This document shows positions 45,047-57,856 of a stretch of DNA of 64,000 nt, piece by piece; position 1 is the stretch's first letter, and every line of letters starts with the position of its first letter. Position numbers and translations under genes: made by a program. Source of the DNA: Entomortierella parvispora (lineage: Eukaryota > Mortierellomycota > Mortierellomycetes > Mortierellales > Mortierellaceae); assembly GCA_963573315.1 (NCBI GenBank), contig OY752147.1:2542001-2606000 (forward strand). The letters run 5' to 3'. The notes under the pieces were generated by a model that was given only the letters and a program-made list of their open reading frames with translations, had not been told where the DNA came from and searched no databases.

Positions 45047-48000
45047 ATGCCGCACAACAACCCTCCAGCACCGCCCATGCCGCGGCTGAATGCCGAGGAA
45101 GCAGAATTTTGGCATGCAAAAGTCAAGTAAGTATTGGCTCTATTGACGTGCATTTAATGCACGACCTTGGCGGCAATGATACTGATGCATCAAAACAATA
45201 TAATCCATTAGAGCCATGCCGCCTGGTTCACTTGACTTCAACTGCATCCTGCCTGGATGTCCAAATTCATACCAAACAAAACAGGGCCTGGAACGACACT
45301 TCACAGCAATCCATCTCCCGAAAGCTGATGAAGGTCCGAAGCATACTCGATCAGCTGTGAGACCAACAGCTGTTCAGGACGACGCGCCTGGGCGCCCTCC
45401 TCGCAGTCCTGCGAAGAGACGGAGAGACTCGCGCTCGCGCAGAGTTCGAACAGGCCGCAAGGGAAGGCCGCCAGGTTCTGGGATGAAGGCTCGGTTATTG
45501 AATATTGCGCAGCAGCAGGACGCCAATGGATCCGTGTCGGGAGAGCATGAGTATCATCATTTGCAATACCCAGATCATCATACCAATCATTCTCTACTCG
45601 CCAGTCATCCCGCCTCTTCTCGCCACGAAAATGGAGAGGATGAAAACAAGCCGAGAGAGGAACGCTCGTTCGTAGAGTTCTTCCCGTTTCTCAAAACGTC
45701 CGTGCGACTGGATATCGTGGACATCAGGCGAGGCGGACCGCATTTGACACCAGTTGGAAATCACTCGAAACATTCTAAGGCTGCGGTGGAACAGCAGGAG
45801 CCGAATCGTGTGCGCCACAGCATGAAACTTGAGGAGGTTGAAGCGGAGAGCCGCTTGGCAGCAGGATCAGCACTTAATTCCATCCAACCATCCGAGGACG
45901 ATCCCCAAGCTACACATACGCAAAAGGAACTTATGGGTCCTGTGGCAAGCACCACCCCGATTAATGACAGGAATACTCCTGCGGATGTGGATATGGAAGC
46001 CGCAGAGGATGCGGATGGCGAACCTGTATCTGACCCTGATGTGTTTTTTGACGCCAAAGGATTTATTGATGGCGATACGGACCAAGGTCAGAAAACGACT
46101 GGCTCACAAGACGAGCAAGCGAGCAGCAGATATAAGGCACACATCCCAGATCCAAATGATACTGTGAATGAAGTGACCCCTATGGAAACTGATAAACCGG
46201 ACGCCGTCTCCACCGAAACGACAGTATCTGCGAGACCAACAGACCCATGTGATGAGGAACCGCCTCTGGAGACATCTGGAATCGAGCAGTCGGGTGTGGT
46301 ACGGCCCTCCATCGACGATACATTACCATCAAATGGATCGACTAAGCAGGCATCCAGTCCAGACAAAGTCAAACAAAGTCACTCCATGCCAGGTTCTTTG
46401 CTTGAGCCGAAAACACCAATGTCGCTTTTGCCAAAATCCTCATTTCGCCTTATTCCTCGAGAGGACGATGATCTAGAGGAGTATCATTTACCGACAGGTC
46501 ACAACATTCGCTACATCGGTAACTATACCTCAAGTGGTGCAAATCGATCTTTGCTTTTGCGATGATCTGCATACTAAAATTCCTTTTCCCTGATAGAACC
46601 CACCGAAACGGAGCTCGCAGAGAGGGTGGAATATGACATGGATGAGCAAGGTATGTGTAGTAGACGAACCGGATAAGGCAGCATGGACATTGTCTCAACA
46701 TTACTTTGCTGATCCGATCTTAGATGAATTCTGGTTGAAAGAACTCAACGCCGAGCGGCGGAAGCAGGATCTGAGTGATGTCAGCTCCTCAATGTTTGAA
46801 AGGATTTTTGATCGCTTGGAGAAGGAATGGTTCGACCTCGTAAGTTGCTAGAGCTATGGTTGAGCCTCAAAACAGACGCAAGGACTGGACTAACATTTGC
46901 ACAATCTTTGGGGCTCTTTTAGACAAAAAATATCCCTAAGCCAACCGAAAATCTACCTCCAGAGGATTCAGCATGTAATATTTGCGATGACGGCGAGTGC
47001 GAAAATAGCAACGCAATTGTTTTCTGCGATGGATGCAATCTTGCTGTACATCAAGGTATGGCTGTTCAGGTCATGGCTGAGTTTCTTATTTACAGGGGTG
47101 TTTAGAATTGTTTATAACAAATGTTGTTACCCTTCCTCCTGAACCTGTATAGATTGTTATGGAATCCCCTACATCCCGGAGGGTCAGTGGCTATGCCGGA
47201 AATGCATGTTGTCGCCTCAGATGCCGGTGTCATGTATCTTTTGCCCTGGAGAAGGAGGAGCCTTCAAACAAACTACAAACAATCGATGGGCGCATTTGCT
47301 CTGCGCAAGCTGGATTCCGGAAGTCGGCGTGGCTAATACAGTGTACATGGAGCCCATCGACAACATCGACAAAATACCAGCCAGTCGGTGGAAGCTCACC
47401 TGCTATATCTGCAAACTCAGGATGGGGGCTTGTATCCAGTGTGAAACCAAGAACTGCTTCCGCGCTTTTCATGTCACCTGTGCAAGAAAAGCGCACCTGT
47501 ACATGAAATCAAAGCTGTCCAAGGCGTCCCATTCCGGAGGCGAAGTTCTAGTCTATCGGGCTCACTGCCATAAGCACACACCGAGGGATCATAAGGCCGA
47601 TTTAGATCTTGCTGGAGCGGCTGCCTTGTTTGCAAACAAGAATCTCAAAAAGAAAAGGCGACTCAAAGCTCTCATTCTCGATGACGACAGTGACGACCCT
47701 GATTTCGACCAAAGTGAAGTGGAAACCGGAACCAGTCGGCGGAAGTCAAAGTCTGGAAGTGACAAGGAATCGAAAAATGTTGTCACAACCCAAGCTCTCG
47801 GTGGGTCCAGGACATCCAAGGCGGCCCTGGCGCATCAGAAGCATTATACACCTGGCGCTCCTTTGGCGCCTTCATATATCGTCAATCGTCTGGTGCCGTT
47901 TGTAAGCAAGTTGGGCGTCAAAGCAACGGCGCAACGCAAAGCTTCCGCTCTTAGCTTCCTTTACACCATCTGCAAATATTGGTCTCTAAAGAGAGAGTCC

Positions 48001-50882
48001 CGCCGTGGCGCGCCCCTTCTGAAACGCCTCCACTTGGAACCATGGACTGCGTCAGCTTCAGCTCATCGCCAGACCGAGGAAGAAAAGGCAAAAAAGCTTC
48101 AGACTCAGCTTTTATTACGAGGCGACCTGGAAAAAGTCCGTATGCTGGCCGAGCTTGTTAGGAAACGCGAGAGGGCCAAGCTGAAGCGACAAGAACTTCA
48201 AAATCGCTACCTTTGCAAAATCATGTTTCCTCTTAAAACTATTTTGGAGGATACTCTTGTGGAACTTGAAAAGTAAGATACCTCCTTCACTTTTGTTTAC
48301 CCGTGCATGACCTGGCGCTAACGCTCATTGTTACTTTTTACAGACAGGATCGACAGAAGTTTTTTGCATACCCAATTTCCTCTGAGGAGGTCAAGGACTA
48401 CCATGACGTCATCAAGAATCCTATTTGTTTTCAAACAATGAACGAGAAACTCACAGCCCATAAATACCAAACAGTGGATGAATTTGCAGTAAGTTTCCCC
48501 TCTACTTTATTGACCAGAATATCTGCTCGTGAATTCCTTTCATGTTTGTGCTCATTTGTCATATCTTGGTGCGTGCTTAGGATGACGCAAGGCGAATCTA
48601 TCGAAACTGCATGACCTACAACAACGCAGATACACCGTATTACAGAGCAGCTGCGCGACAATCGAAGTTGGCGGAGGGTCTTTTGAAGAAAGCGAAAGAG
48701 GAATACCAGAGGCTGGACATTGACAGTCGCACGGGATTCCTGGCAGTCCCTATCGATCGCGAGATCTTCACGTACAATTTGGTCCCATTTCAGAAACATG
48801 GAGAGGAGGACCAAATGCTGGACGATGACAGCGTAACCTCTACACCTGCTAGATCGTCTCCGGCTCTTACATCCCGCTCGAGAAGAAAGGATCACCTGGA
48901 TAGCCCAAAGATCCCTCAAGTCTCTGGAAGCATACCGAGGTTGACAAGGGCAAGAGAAGCCAAACTTGGAAGCCAATCGACTGCAGCCTCACAACCACAG
49001 AAAGCCAAGCAGGCATTGGACCAGGCCCCTGGATTCCGCTCTCCACCCAGAGGACAAAAGCCAATGGCTCCAAAGCTCAAAACTGCGACGCTTACGCGAG
49101 CCGACATGGCCAAGGCGCGACAGGGGGCGGATGACGCGACGCGACCAAAACTGGACGAAGAGGATGAGCTTTTGGAACGACTCAAGTCAAAGTCGAAGAA
49201 ATCGAGATCTCTTGCAGTTAACCTTCAATCCCGTCTCAAGCCATCGATCGTTGATAAGGCAGTTATCATCAACAAACCTGCTCCAAAAGGATGGGCTTAC
49301 GTCGTAGTGGAGGGTGAGGAAGACACAACTGAGGGAGAGGATGATGAGGAAGAAGTACCTGTACCTGCTGAGACAGTGAGTGATGGTGCTGCTTCCGATG
49401 CCGACGCCGATGCTGATGCTGATGCTGATGCGGAAGCAGATGCCGATCCTGATGAGAATTCTGACGCCGACGTTGAATCCGAGAGCGAGGTCGAAGATTC
49501 CGATGTAAGCAGCAACGAGGGCGAGCGTGAACATGCCCACGAAGGAACAACTGAGGATGGAGCAAAGAGTGCAAAAGCCGACGATGACCATGAAGAAAAC
49601 GACTCCCCCTCAGAAGAAGGCGCTGCTGCGAGCGAAGACGACCTGAAGGATGGCAGCGATGGTGAGGTGAATGATGACGATAGTGACGAGAAGGAAATGG
49701 TCAGTGATCAGGAGGAATCAGAAGAAGGATCGAGTCCCATCTCGGAACCACCAAGCAATGGAAATGACCGACATGACAGTGACAATGACAGCCATTCGGG
49801 CGAGGAAGACGAGGATAGTATCACCAATGGTGGAGAGCCTGGGAACTTGGCGATTGATGGAAGAAATGCGGAAGAGGAACCTAAGACTGAAGATAGAAGA
49901 GGACGCAAGACACTCTCAGCTGATGTCGAGCCTCCTCGAAAGCGACAGAAACGATCTGTTGGTAGCCCTGCTGAGGATGAGGATCTCAAGGACGAGTCGT
50001 CAAGCTCTTCCACTCGCCGACTTCGGTCGTCTGAAGTCGCGCCGACCTTGCCTGCGCACACAGGTCGTTCGCGAAGAGGGAGTCCGGGGGGTCAGAAAGA
50101 CAAGGCAGTTGTTGACGTTGCTGGTGAGTAATGAACTCCTCACATCCCCTGACTCCACTCCACAGATATTCGTTGCTCCTGAGATGCGCGTTCTGCGGCA
50201 TTCGTTGTAAATTATAATTAATAACATCCGATCTGGAGCCCAAACCATCATCCGCTTCTGGTGCAATGTCCACGATGACTTTCATTTATTAATGCAGTTT
50301 TGCAAATCTGACAATAACTTCATTGGCGATGTCCATCTGAATATAGCAAAGAGGCGGCGACAATCGACTCTGGAAGGCCCAGCCAAACGTCAAAAAACTG
50401 ATAGATCTGGCACTCCTCTTCCTTTTGGATCCTTGGTTTGGGCAAAAATGGAAGGCTTCCCATGGTTCCCTGCGGAGGTAAGCACCATTGCTCTTGTGTT
50501 CTGGTTCTACCTGCCATTTGTCAAGTTTCCAACTCCATGCCATGGCTTTGTGGCCTTACTCACTGAATTTCATCAATATCTGTAGCTAATGAATCCAAGA
50601 GGATCGAAGGTGCCGGAACAGGTCCTGGAAATGAGGCGTGAAGTGGGTGGACTCCACTTGGTCCAGTTCTTTGATCTGAATGAACGAGGCGATCGAGGCC
50701 GATCCTGGTACTGGGTCATGACATCTCAAATTTCCCCGTTAGGTGTGGATCTGGAAGAGGACAGAAAGCGTATCCATCTAAAGACAGGATGGACACCGAA
50801 ACGCAGAAAGTCTGTCAAGCTCGCCTATGTGGACGCATGCCATTCGAAAGGATTGGACTCGACAGCAGTAGTGGCCGAGTAG
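45047..50882 (+). CDS. BRPF-type chromatin reader: C2H2, PHD-knuckle-PHD, bromodomain, PWWP
   Basis: Ten exons: 45047-45126, 45212-46518, 46597-46650, 46724-46839, 46923-47055, 47153-48272, 48344-48488, 48581-50123, 50347-50477, 50586-50882; 1641 residues. Order: C2H2 finger ([20 protein letters not shown]...), a disordered region, the EPL-type segment ([20 protein letters not shown]), PHD1 (CNICDDGE...[15 protein letters not shown]), zinc knuckle and PHD2 ([13 protein letters not shown]...[14 protein letters not shown]), bromodomain ([28 protein letters not shown]), a very acidic Asp/Ala/Glu stretch (49320-49900), and a PWWP domain ([14 protein letters not shown]). BRPF proteins are scaffolds of MYST acetyltransferase complexes for H3. 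Yeast Nto1 has only the PHD part, so this is an animal-like full set. All phases agree. Confidence 0.92.
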
Positions 50883-51064
50883 AAACCCGACTGTGATGCC
50901 GTAGGAAGAGTGAAAAGTGATATAAAACCAAAAAAAACAAACAAAAAACCCCTTCTGGCCCTCCTCGTGAGGAATTGTTGGCCCGCCTTCCAAACATTTG
51001 ATTCTACCATTGTTTGATTCGCTCTTTATTCGTGTGGGGCTTTGTATATATGTCCAAAACCTCT

Positions 51065-52442
51065 TTACACAGTTTGGTAGCCGTCACGCGAGGCGGAGCG
51101 GCTTCCTGTTACAGAATTCCACAATTGACGGGCCAGATCGACAACAAGTCCCGGGAAATCTCTCCAAAAATCTAATATGTGCAGGAGAAACAAAGATGAA
51201 TTGCCATAGAAAATATCGGTCAGAACCTTGCTCTTTGAGATCTCGCTCCGGCGAATGTTAAACATACCCAGATTGGGCAATAGATCCATGCCCTTGGCGC
51301 CGTAGACTTGGTGATTATAAACTGCGCCAGCGACAAGGTAAATCAGTCCAAGCACAAACAACACGGTCATGAACACGCCGAATCCACTCATGCCGTTCTG
51401 GATTGGCAATGGACTTTCGCGACTGAAGAAATAAACAGAAAGAAATCCGTCAGACGCGATAATGAACTCTACCCTTTGACATTCGAGCTCAGTGAATACT
51501 GAAGTAGAACTTACGGGCAGGCAACTTTGGACTTCCAGGTGAAATAGTACGCTGCGTCATCCGAGTAGGGCGATAGGGTTGGTCCAGATTTGTCGTCCGT
51601 CTGCAGAACCAAATGGACACAATGTCAAAGTTCGAAGTTCAATTCACCCACGCATGTTCAACAAGGCGTCGCGTCTATGACTCATATTTTTGCTTACCAC
51701 ACTTTCATCGCAGATAAAGGTGATGACAGCAGACTTGTCTTTCCCCTCAATACTGCCACCCTTCAATGTCAAGTTCCAAGGCACTAACATTGTAAAAAGA
51801 AGAGTGTTAAAGCACTAATCTCATTCCGCTATACGAGAGATGCTCCAGGAAAAAGTTGATGCCACTCTTACGCTCTTTGACGTCGTCAATCTTAGTAGCC
51901 CTTGCCGTTGCTGGAGCGACCTCTTTCGCCGGCGTCTTATCAGTGGCAGGAGCGGATCCTGCGATGGTATTGAGATAGACTGTTTGGGTCTTGTCTCCTT
52001 CTAACAGGATCTTCACATCTTGGCACACCCACGCTCCTGCGGCACAATGAGTGAGTTCCTGTCCTTCAGGGATGGGAATAGCTTGGCAAGGATTCAGGGT
52101 GTAGTCAGAGCGGATCTTGTTTGGATGCGATTCCACTGGCTCTCCAGTGACAGTATACGTGCTGAGCAAAAGGAGACAGAAAAGAGGAACGAGGAATAGG
52201 AGATAAAAAGTTTTGATAAGTCATTGTGTTGATTGCGATCCACCATCACATCATAGATCTGGCAATCTGCTCAGCTCGGCTGACTGGCATGCGTACTTCG
52301 GTTTGAACGCCGAAATGTCGTATCTGTGGCCCTCAATGTCGATGTTTGAGCAATCGTATGGCACAGTAGGGGCAGGATCCGCGTTAGCCAGGGCAAGAAG
52401 CACGAGCAGGAATGCTGCGGCGGTGAAACGAGTTCCAGTCAT
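51065..52442 (-). CDS. ATG27: Atg27 (MRH-domain autophagy membrane protein)
   Basis: Exons 52442-52297, 52161-51872, 51783-51698, 51600-51515, 51422-51065; 321 residues. Signal peptide 1-21, a Cys-rich MRH/Atg27 ectodomain (YDCSNIDIEG, NPCQAIP, AGAWVCQD, VITFICDES, YYFTWKSKVACP), one membrane segment (VFMTVLFVLGLIYLVAGAVY) and a cytosolic tail ending YQTV. Atg27 cycles between Golgi, endosomes and vacuole and feeds Atg9 vesicles in autophagy. All splice phases agree. Divergent from the DDAH gene, 362 bases between starts. Confidence 0.9.
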
Positions 52443-52804
52443 AATAAGATGCACGCGAGGAAGGAGGCTGGAAGATGGAGAGGAGAGGGCAACAAAAATG
52501 TGTTTCCTTGGCGAAATCAAAGAGATGCAGAACGATTCCTCAGAAGTCACGTGACATGTCCACCGTGCAACGCGACCGAACAAAGCGCGGTCGGCTCCTC
52601 GCAATGACCAACGGTTGGCCAACGAGAACCTTCGTGGGTCACGCGGGTCTTGCCGGCGATTGCTCTCACGGTCCTTTCGTCCCCTCACTTTTATCCCCTC
52701 TTTCCTCTCGTCTCTCCTCTTCTTCATCTTTCAAGCCATTCTTCGCCTTTGTTCTCTTTCATTCCTGCTTTCTGGCCCACTTCTTCTTTATCAGCCTTCA
52801 CGCC
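52443..52804. promoter_or_regulatory. Divergent promoter of Atg27 and DDAH
   Basis: 362 bases between divergent start codons; CT-rich on the DDAH side (52680-52800). Contains a CACGTGAC E-box-like element at about 52549-52556 (CACGTGACATG). Confidence 0.5.
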
Positions 52805-53808
52805 ATGACCGTCACTTCCTCTGTCCCGCCCTCCACTCCTTATCAACGCGCCTACGTGAGAGGCCTCTCCTCTTCCTTCAGTGCCGCTGCCCTGTCCTCT
52901 CATGATAACTCGCTCAAACCCATTGACATGAAGCTGGCTCACCACCAGCACGAGCGTTATGTAGAGGTCATCAAACAGCTGGTTCCGGAGGTTGCGACTG
53001 TCGTAAGTTACTTTACATCCTAGTACATATGACACATGACTCATTCGAGCCTTGTCATGCCCCACTTTCTCACAGTCAGCCATTCATATCAATTCAATAG
53101 CCTGCCTCTGACAAGTTGGCTGATTGCTGCTTCATTGAAGATACCTGTGTTGTCGCAGGAAATGTTGCCGTGATCACCCGTCCGGGCCATGAGAACCGTC
53201 GAGATGAAGTCATTCAGGTCAAAGACGCCCTCAGTGCGAACCCATACTTGATTCTGCACCACATGCCTGAGCAGTGTTGTTTGGATGGAGGCGACGTTCT
53301 GTTTACTGGTACAGACTTTTTTGTTGGCCTCTCCAAGCGTACAAACCAGGCCGGAGCCGACTTCCTCTCCAAGGTTTTTTATGACCAGTACAAGATTGCT
53401 CCAGTCCATACCATCAATCTCCAGAACTCTGCCTCGGCTTCAACGCTGCATCTCAAGTGTGTTGTCACTGCTCTTGTAGATACAATTCTGGTCGTCTCGG
53501 ACGATGAGCCTGGTCGGTTCGTACAAGGGGAAATCGAGCGATTAGTTCAAGAGCACTATCAGCGAGCAAGCTCTGGGTACAGCTTTGTGGCTGTGCCTGA
53601 CCAGGTGTCTGCTAATATTCTCAGATTCCCAGACGGAAAAGGCGGCTTGTTAGGGGTCGTGGTGCAGAAAGGATTCTCTCAGAGCACCGAGATAATAAGC
53701 AAGGCAGCGAAAGAAGAGTCGCCAGACTGTCGGATTTTTGAGCTGGATATGAGCGAATTCATCCTCGCGGATGGCGCTCTAACGTGCTGCTCCCTGTTGT
53801 TGAAATAG
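52805..53808 (+). CDS. Dimethylarginine dimethylaminohydrolase (DDAH)
   Basis: Exons 52805-53002 and 53101-53808; 301 residues. Amidinotransferase-fold motifs include CCFIEDTCVVAGNVAVITRP, LDGGDVLFTGTDFFVGLS, STLHLKCVVTAL (catalytic His) and a C-terminal DGALTCCSLLL with the catalytic Cys pair at 295-296. DDAH hydrolyses asymmetric methylarginine to citrulline and dimethylamine; a related arginine deiminase activity is the alternative. No signal peptide. The leader is CT-rich. Confidence 0.93.
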
Positions 53809-54380
53809 TAGGGGTATTTTGTAGAATGGACAGCGGAGTCTTTGAACCGGAAATGAAGGGGTGTAACTTTGTAGATCGAGCATGCGATGAAAGAGATCGA
53901 GATAAGATTAGATCAAAAGTAGATACGGTATCTTATCGGTACAAGCGCCACATCTCTCAGCAACACTTTTCTTCCCTGCCGTGCACTGTGTCCTCTGCTG
54001 CTCCCACAACTGCTGAATACTGCGCTCTGTTCTCTCTCCCGTCTGCTCTCCGTCTGTTTTCCCTTTTCCATACCTCTCCTTTCCTCTTCCCCTGACTGTT
54101 CCTCGCTGCCCCTGGCAAGAGTTCTGCACTTGTGCAACTCGTCTTTGTGGTTTCTTTTGCTCTGAAAACAGGTCCAAGCATTCGTCTAGTGTAGGCATGC
54201 ACCCTGTCTCCCACGCACTAGCAAAAGAAGAAAAAGTGGGGTTGTCATGCAGAGTGACACACTCAACAAAAAAGAGGGAGAAAAATGGCATTTGCTCTAC
54301 AACACAACAAACAAATCTTGAGCAACCAAAAAACGATACAGTTGAATCGACGGATGATGTTCTGACAAAACACACAAAAG

Positions 54381-54463
54381 TATGAGTATGAGCATGAGCA
54401 TGAGCATGAGCATGAGCATGGGTATGAGCATGAGCATGTGCATGAGCATGTGCGTGAGCATGA
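54381..54463. repeat. Hexamer tandem repeat (AGCATG)n, interrupted
   Basis: About a dozen imperfect copies of TGAGCA/AGCATG in the gap between DDAH and the kinase gene; it also opens long frames on both strands, which are not genes. Confidence 0.85.
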
Positions 54464-54591
54464 CTTACGGAAGCGGGCACTCACACATTCATTCAAACCC
54501 AAGCTCTGACACAATGCAAAGAGGTGGAGGAAAGAAGGGAAGGGAAGGCAGAGGGGTTGGGAGAGCACAACTGAGAGTGGGGAGAGTGTGC

Positions 54592-54593
54592 AG

Positions 54594-54629
<36 letters not shown>

Positions 54630-54630
54630 C
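54592..54630. repeat. (GCAA)n tetranucleotide microsatellite
   Basis: About nine units of GCAA/AGCA, extended by looser copies to 54657. Confidence 0.85.
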
Positions 54631-55018
54631 AACGCAAGCAGACTGGCAAGCAAGCATGAAAAAGAAGAAAGGGTTGCACCGCATGAGACAGAAAAGCGCG
54701 CAGTTTCGGGTCTCTCTCCACTCCTGCCTCTCTCTCTCGTTCCGGGCAGCGCACTTTTCCTTGCTTTTCCTTGCGGTGACTCTAAGCGAGTCTCCCTCCT
54801 CCCTTCTTCTCTCTTGGCTTTTCTTCCTCACTCGCACACACTCTCTTTCCCTCTCTCCCTCTTTCCCTCTTTGCCCTCTCATACAAGCACAGCTTCCGTC
54901 TGTAAACTACATACCCTTCGACCCCTCGGTACCTTTCTCTCTTTCTCTTTGTCTCCTCCATCCTTGCCTTTTGATCCATTCAAATCAAACTGTGCATTCG
55001 AAACCCGACATTGTCCCA

Positions 55019-57630
55019 ATGTCGTCGTCGCATCATTCTTCTCCCTCTCCCACCTCTTCATTTAAACCAGGATCGATCTTTTACGATGGCCCTTTAACCC
55101 CTGCTAGACAGCACCCTGACCAAAGCCCCACCCTAGACAAAAAGCATGCTCGTCCCCCAGGCGTCTCTGGTGTTTCTTTGAATGCGCTAGCTTCCCCGCC
55201 ACCCTCGCCCTCGAGAAACACCATCTTTGATATGCCTTGGTCTGGCTCTGCTCCCAACATCAGCTCACTTCGTGCTGCCGCAAACTTCCCCAACACTGGC
55301 TCAGCAGGAACAACAACTGGACAATTGACCGTCAATACAACAATATTGACAGAGTCTCTTCCACCAAGTATATTGCCCACATCGGTAGCAAGTATCGGCA
55401 GAGCAAGCTCGCTCTCAGGTCAGCATGGCAAGCCAGTGGGTTACAGCAACAGGATCCACCTCCACAACAGTAAGGGTCGGATATTATCAGATATGGAGCT
55501 GGCCGCTGATGGCATCGAAAGAAGCAGTAGATGGACTGGTAAGAAACTGCCACTTTGGAGTGGAGATGAGTCAGCAACGGAAAACGTTGGAGAGTGGAGG
55601 AGTAGGAAAGAGAAGCAGGTTGGGGAGTAGACACCTATAGCATCATCACTTTACTGGACTCTACTGACAGAGACCCTTCTTTTTACTCGTAATAACAAGA
55701 CCCCACAACAGGCTGCAGGGCCACGCTACCACCCACGGACTCCTTGAACCCGTTGACATCATCATCTGCACGTAACTCCGCCGTGTCCGTGGGCGAATCT
55801 CGAAGGGAGGACCATATCCCTTCCCCTGTGTCGTTGACGACGTTCATTTCCTCCGACTCGGCCTCAGGATTCCAGCTACTCTCACAGTCCAAAACGACAA
55901 CCCTTTCGTCAATTGATCGAAGTCTTTCCCATTTGCAGGAGAGGGGCATGGCAAAACCATCTGCTTTTGAACTTCACCTGGATCGCACAAAGGCCAATCT
56001 TTTAGGTCATGGACGCCACGCGGAGGTTTATAAGGCGCTGATGCATCCTCTGTCGACTCCAATGAGGGACTACCTTCTGTCTAGAAGGACAACACATCGC
56101 AAGTCCTGTACGGACCTCTTTCAGACTGGATCTGCCCCTACCGCACAAACCTTATTCAAATGCGCTGCCAAATGCCTCTTTGCCGATGGGGAATCACAGT
56201 CAGTTGGATTGGCAGAGGCAGAAATACTTCGAAGGCTGCACTCTCATCACGAAGATCACAATGGTCGGCGAAATCTGGTGGACTATTATGGATTGTTTGA
56301 CCTGAGCAGGAAGCTAGGGATATCCAGTAGCGAGGAAGGTGACAGACAACAAGGAGCTTTGGCGATGGAAGAACAAGCAGAATGGGCATTGCTGCTGGAG
56401 TACTGCCAGCATGGGTCCATTTGGGATTGGATACGGCAATACCCAGATAGAGTGGGGTTCCGACAGTGGCTCACTTGGGCCCTCCAACTGGTCGAAGCCG
56501 TTGACTATATCCATGAGGCGGGCTTAGTACACCACGACATCAAGCCTCACAATATCCTGGTAAGCCTCAGAGATTAGGGTGATTATGGTTGCCAGAGAGA
56601 TTGGCTGAACTACCACAGAAAGACTTCTCTGACACTGCTCTTTGTGAACTAGTTGGACTCTTCGCTTCAGGCAAAACTGTCTGATTTTGGTGCCTCATTA
56701 TTCCTGCACAAGAGTGTCGGAGACGTGGCAGCCACCGTTAATCATTTCAAATTGGAGGAAGGTCTAGGACGAGGCACCCCTCCGTATTCAGCCCCAGAGA
56801 TGTTTGCGTCTGCATCCAGTGGTGCACAATACGGTCAAGGTATCGACATCTACTCTTTAGGAGTTTCTCTCTATGTCATTGGACTTACGGCTCAGGAGCC
56901 TTTCCACAAGTTGAAGAGTGTCCTAGAGATGGTGGTTTGGATCAAAAAAGGAGGCTTTTGGCTCTGGGAAGATCAAGGATGGATCCATGACCGTGGCCCG
57001 ATTCCAAAGGAAACACCGATCAGCCGCCTCTCCATATCAGCCGCAGCGCAAACTCTTGCGCAAACATCGCATCTCCAGTCCCCTAGCCAACTTCCAGAAG
57101 AGAGAAAGTCATTTCGGTCCAACCTATCAAAGTCGTCGTCTGCTACATCCTTGGCTCCCATTCCCACCTTGCCGCCCATCAATACAAAGCTACCACTAGA
57201 AGGATCTACCTTGAGTTCGTCCTGCTCTTCTTTCGGATCTCCAAGCTCCAGTATATTTTTACAGGCCCCGGTAAAATCAAGCCCTCACCGCGACAACTCG
57301 TCCGCATTTGCAGCGGGATACTCACCAGAGCGACTTGGCCGATCCTCTCAACCGGCGACGCCAGTGTCACCATTACCCTTGCCTTCACCTATCATTCGAA
57401 ACCAAACTCCTCGGTCCATGAGTCGTGGTACTGCGATGGACGATCATCGCAAGAGTGGCGAGGTGGTGATGCGCTTCTTGAATGGCGAAGTCGTGTCACC
57501 AGAGGTGATTCAGCTCTTGAAAGATATGTGTCATGCGGACCCGGCACAACGGCCGAATGCGAAACAGACATTACAACGACTGCGAGATATGGAGGCGTCT
57601 CTCATGATGGACCAGGACCCAGAGGACTAG
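55019..57630 (+). CDS. Serine/threonine protein kinase
   Basis: Exons 55019-55538, 55712-56559, 56653-57630; 781 residues. N-terminus disordered, Ser/Pro-rich. Kinase domain: glycine loop LGHGRHAEVYKA, an AAK (CAAKCL) Lys, HRD-type loop HHDIKPHNIL (Arg replaced by His), DFG as SDFGAS, APE as SAPEMF, then a C-lobe with IDIYSLGVSLYVI. The tail is Ser/Thr-rich. HHD in place of HRD marks it as a non-RD kinase; activity is likely but its targets are unknown. Exon 1 end (55538) was chosen among three phase-1 donors for the best match to GTAAGA. Confidence 0.85.
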
Positions 57631-57856
57631 GAGATATAGTCAGAATTGTAGCTCAACCTTTTATTACAAACTTGCACTCTTTTTGCTGCTGGGGATAGTC
57701 CCCCAACCGGGTGCTCTTGGTTCCACAGCAGATAATAAGTTCTTGGCTGTTTTATTCGTCCTTTGTGCGAGTAAGAATCTATGTAGTGATTCCATTAGCG
57801 GTATAGCTCGTTAAGACAACGTCCATGTTCAAAGAAGCATCTACTCAATTTCTGTG

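Larger units (their letters stand above)
53809..55018. other. Intergenic region with simple repeats upstream of the kinase gene
   Basis: About 1.2 kb with an AGCATG hexamer array, a GCAA tetramer array and CT-rich leader (54700-54990) before the kinase start at 55019. Frames open through the repeats are artefacts of the repeats. Confidence 0.5.

Noticed and set aside
53908-54480. Minus-strand frame with His-Ala and related repeats
   Set aside because: It is the AGCATG hexamer array read on the other strand, not a gene.
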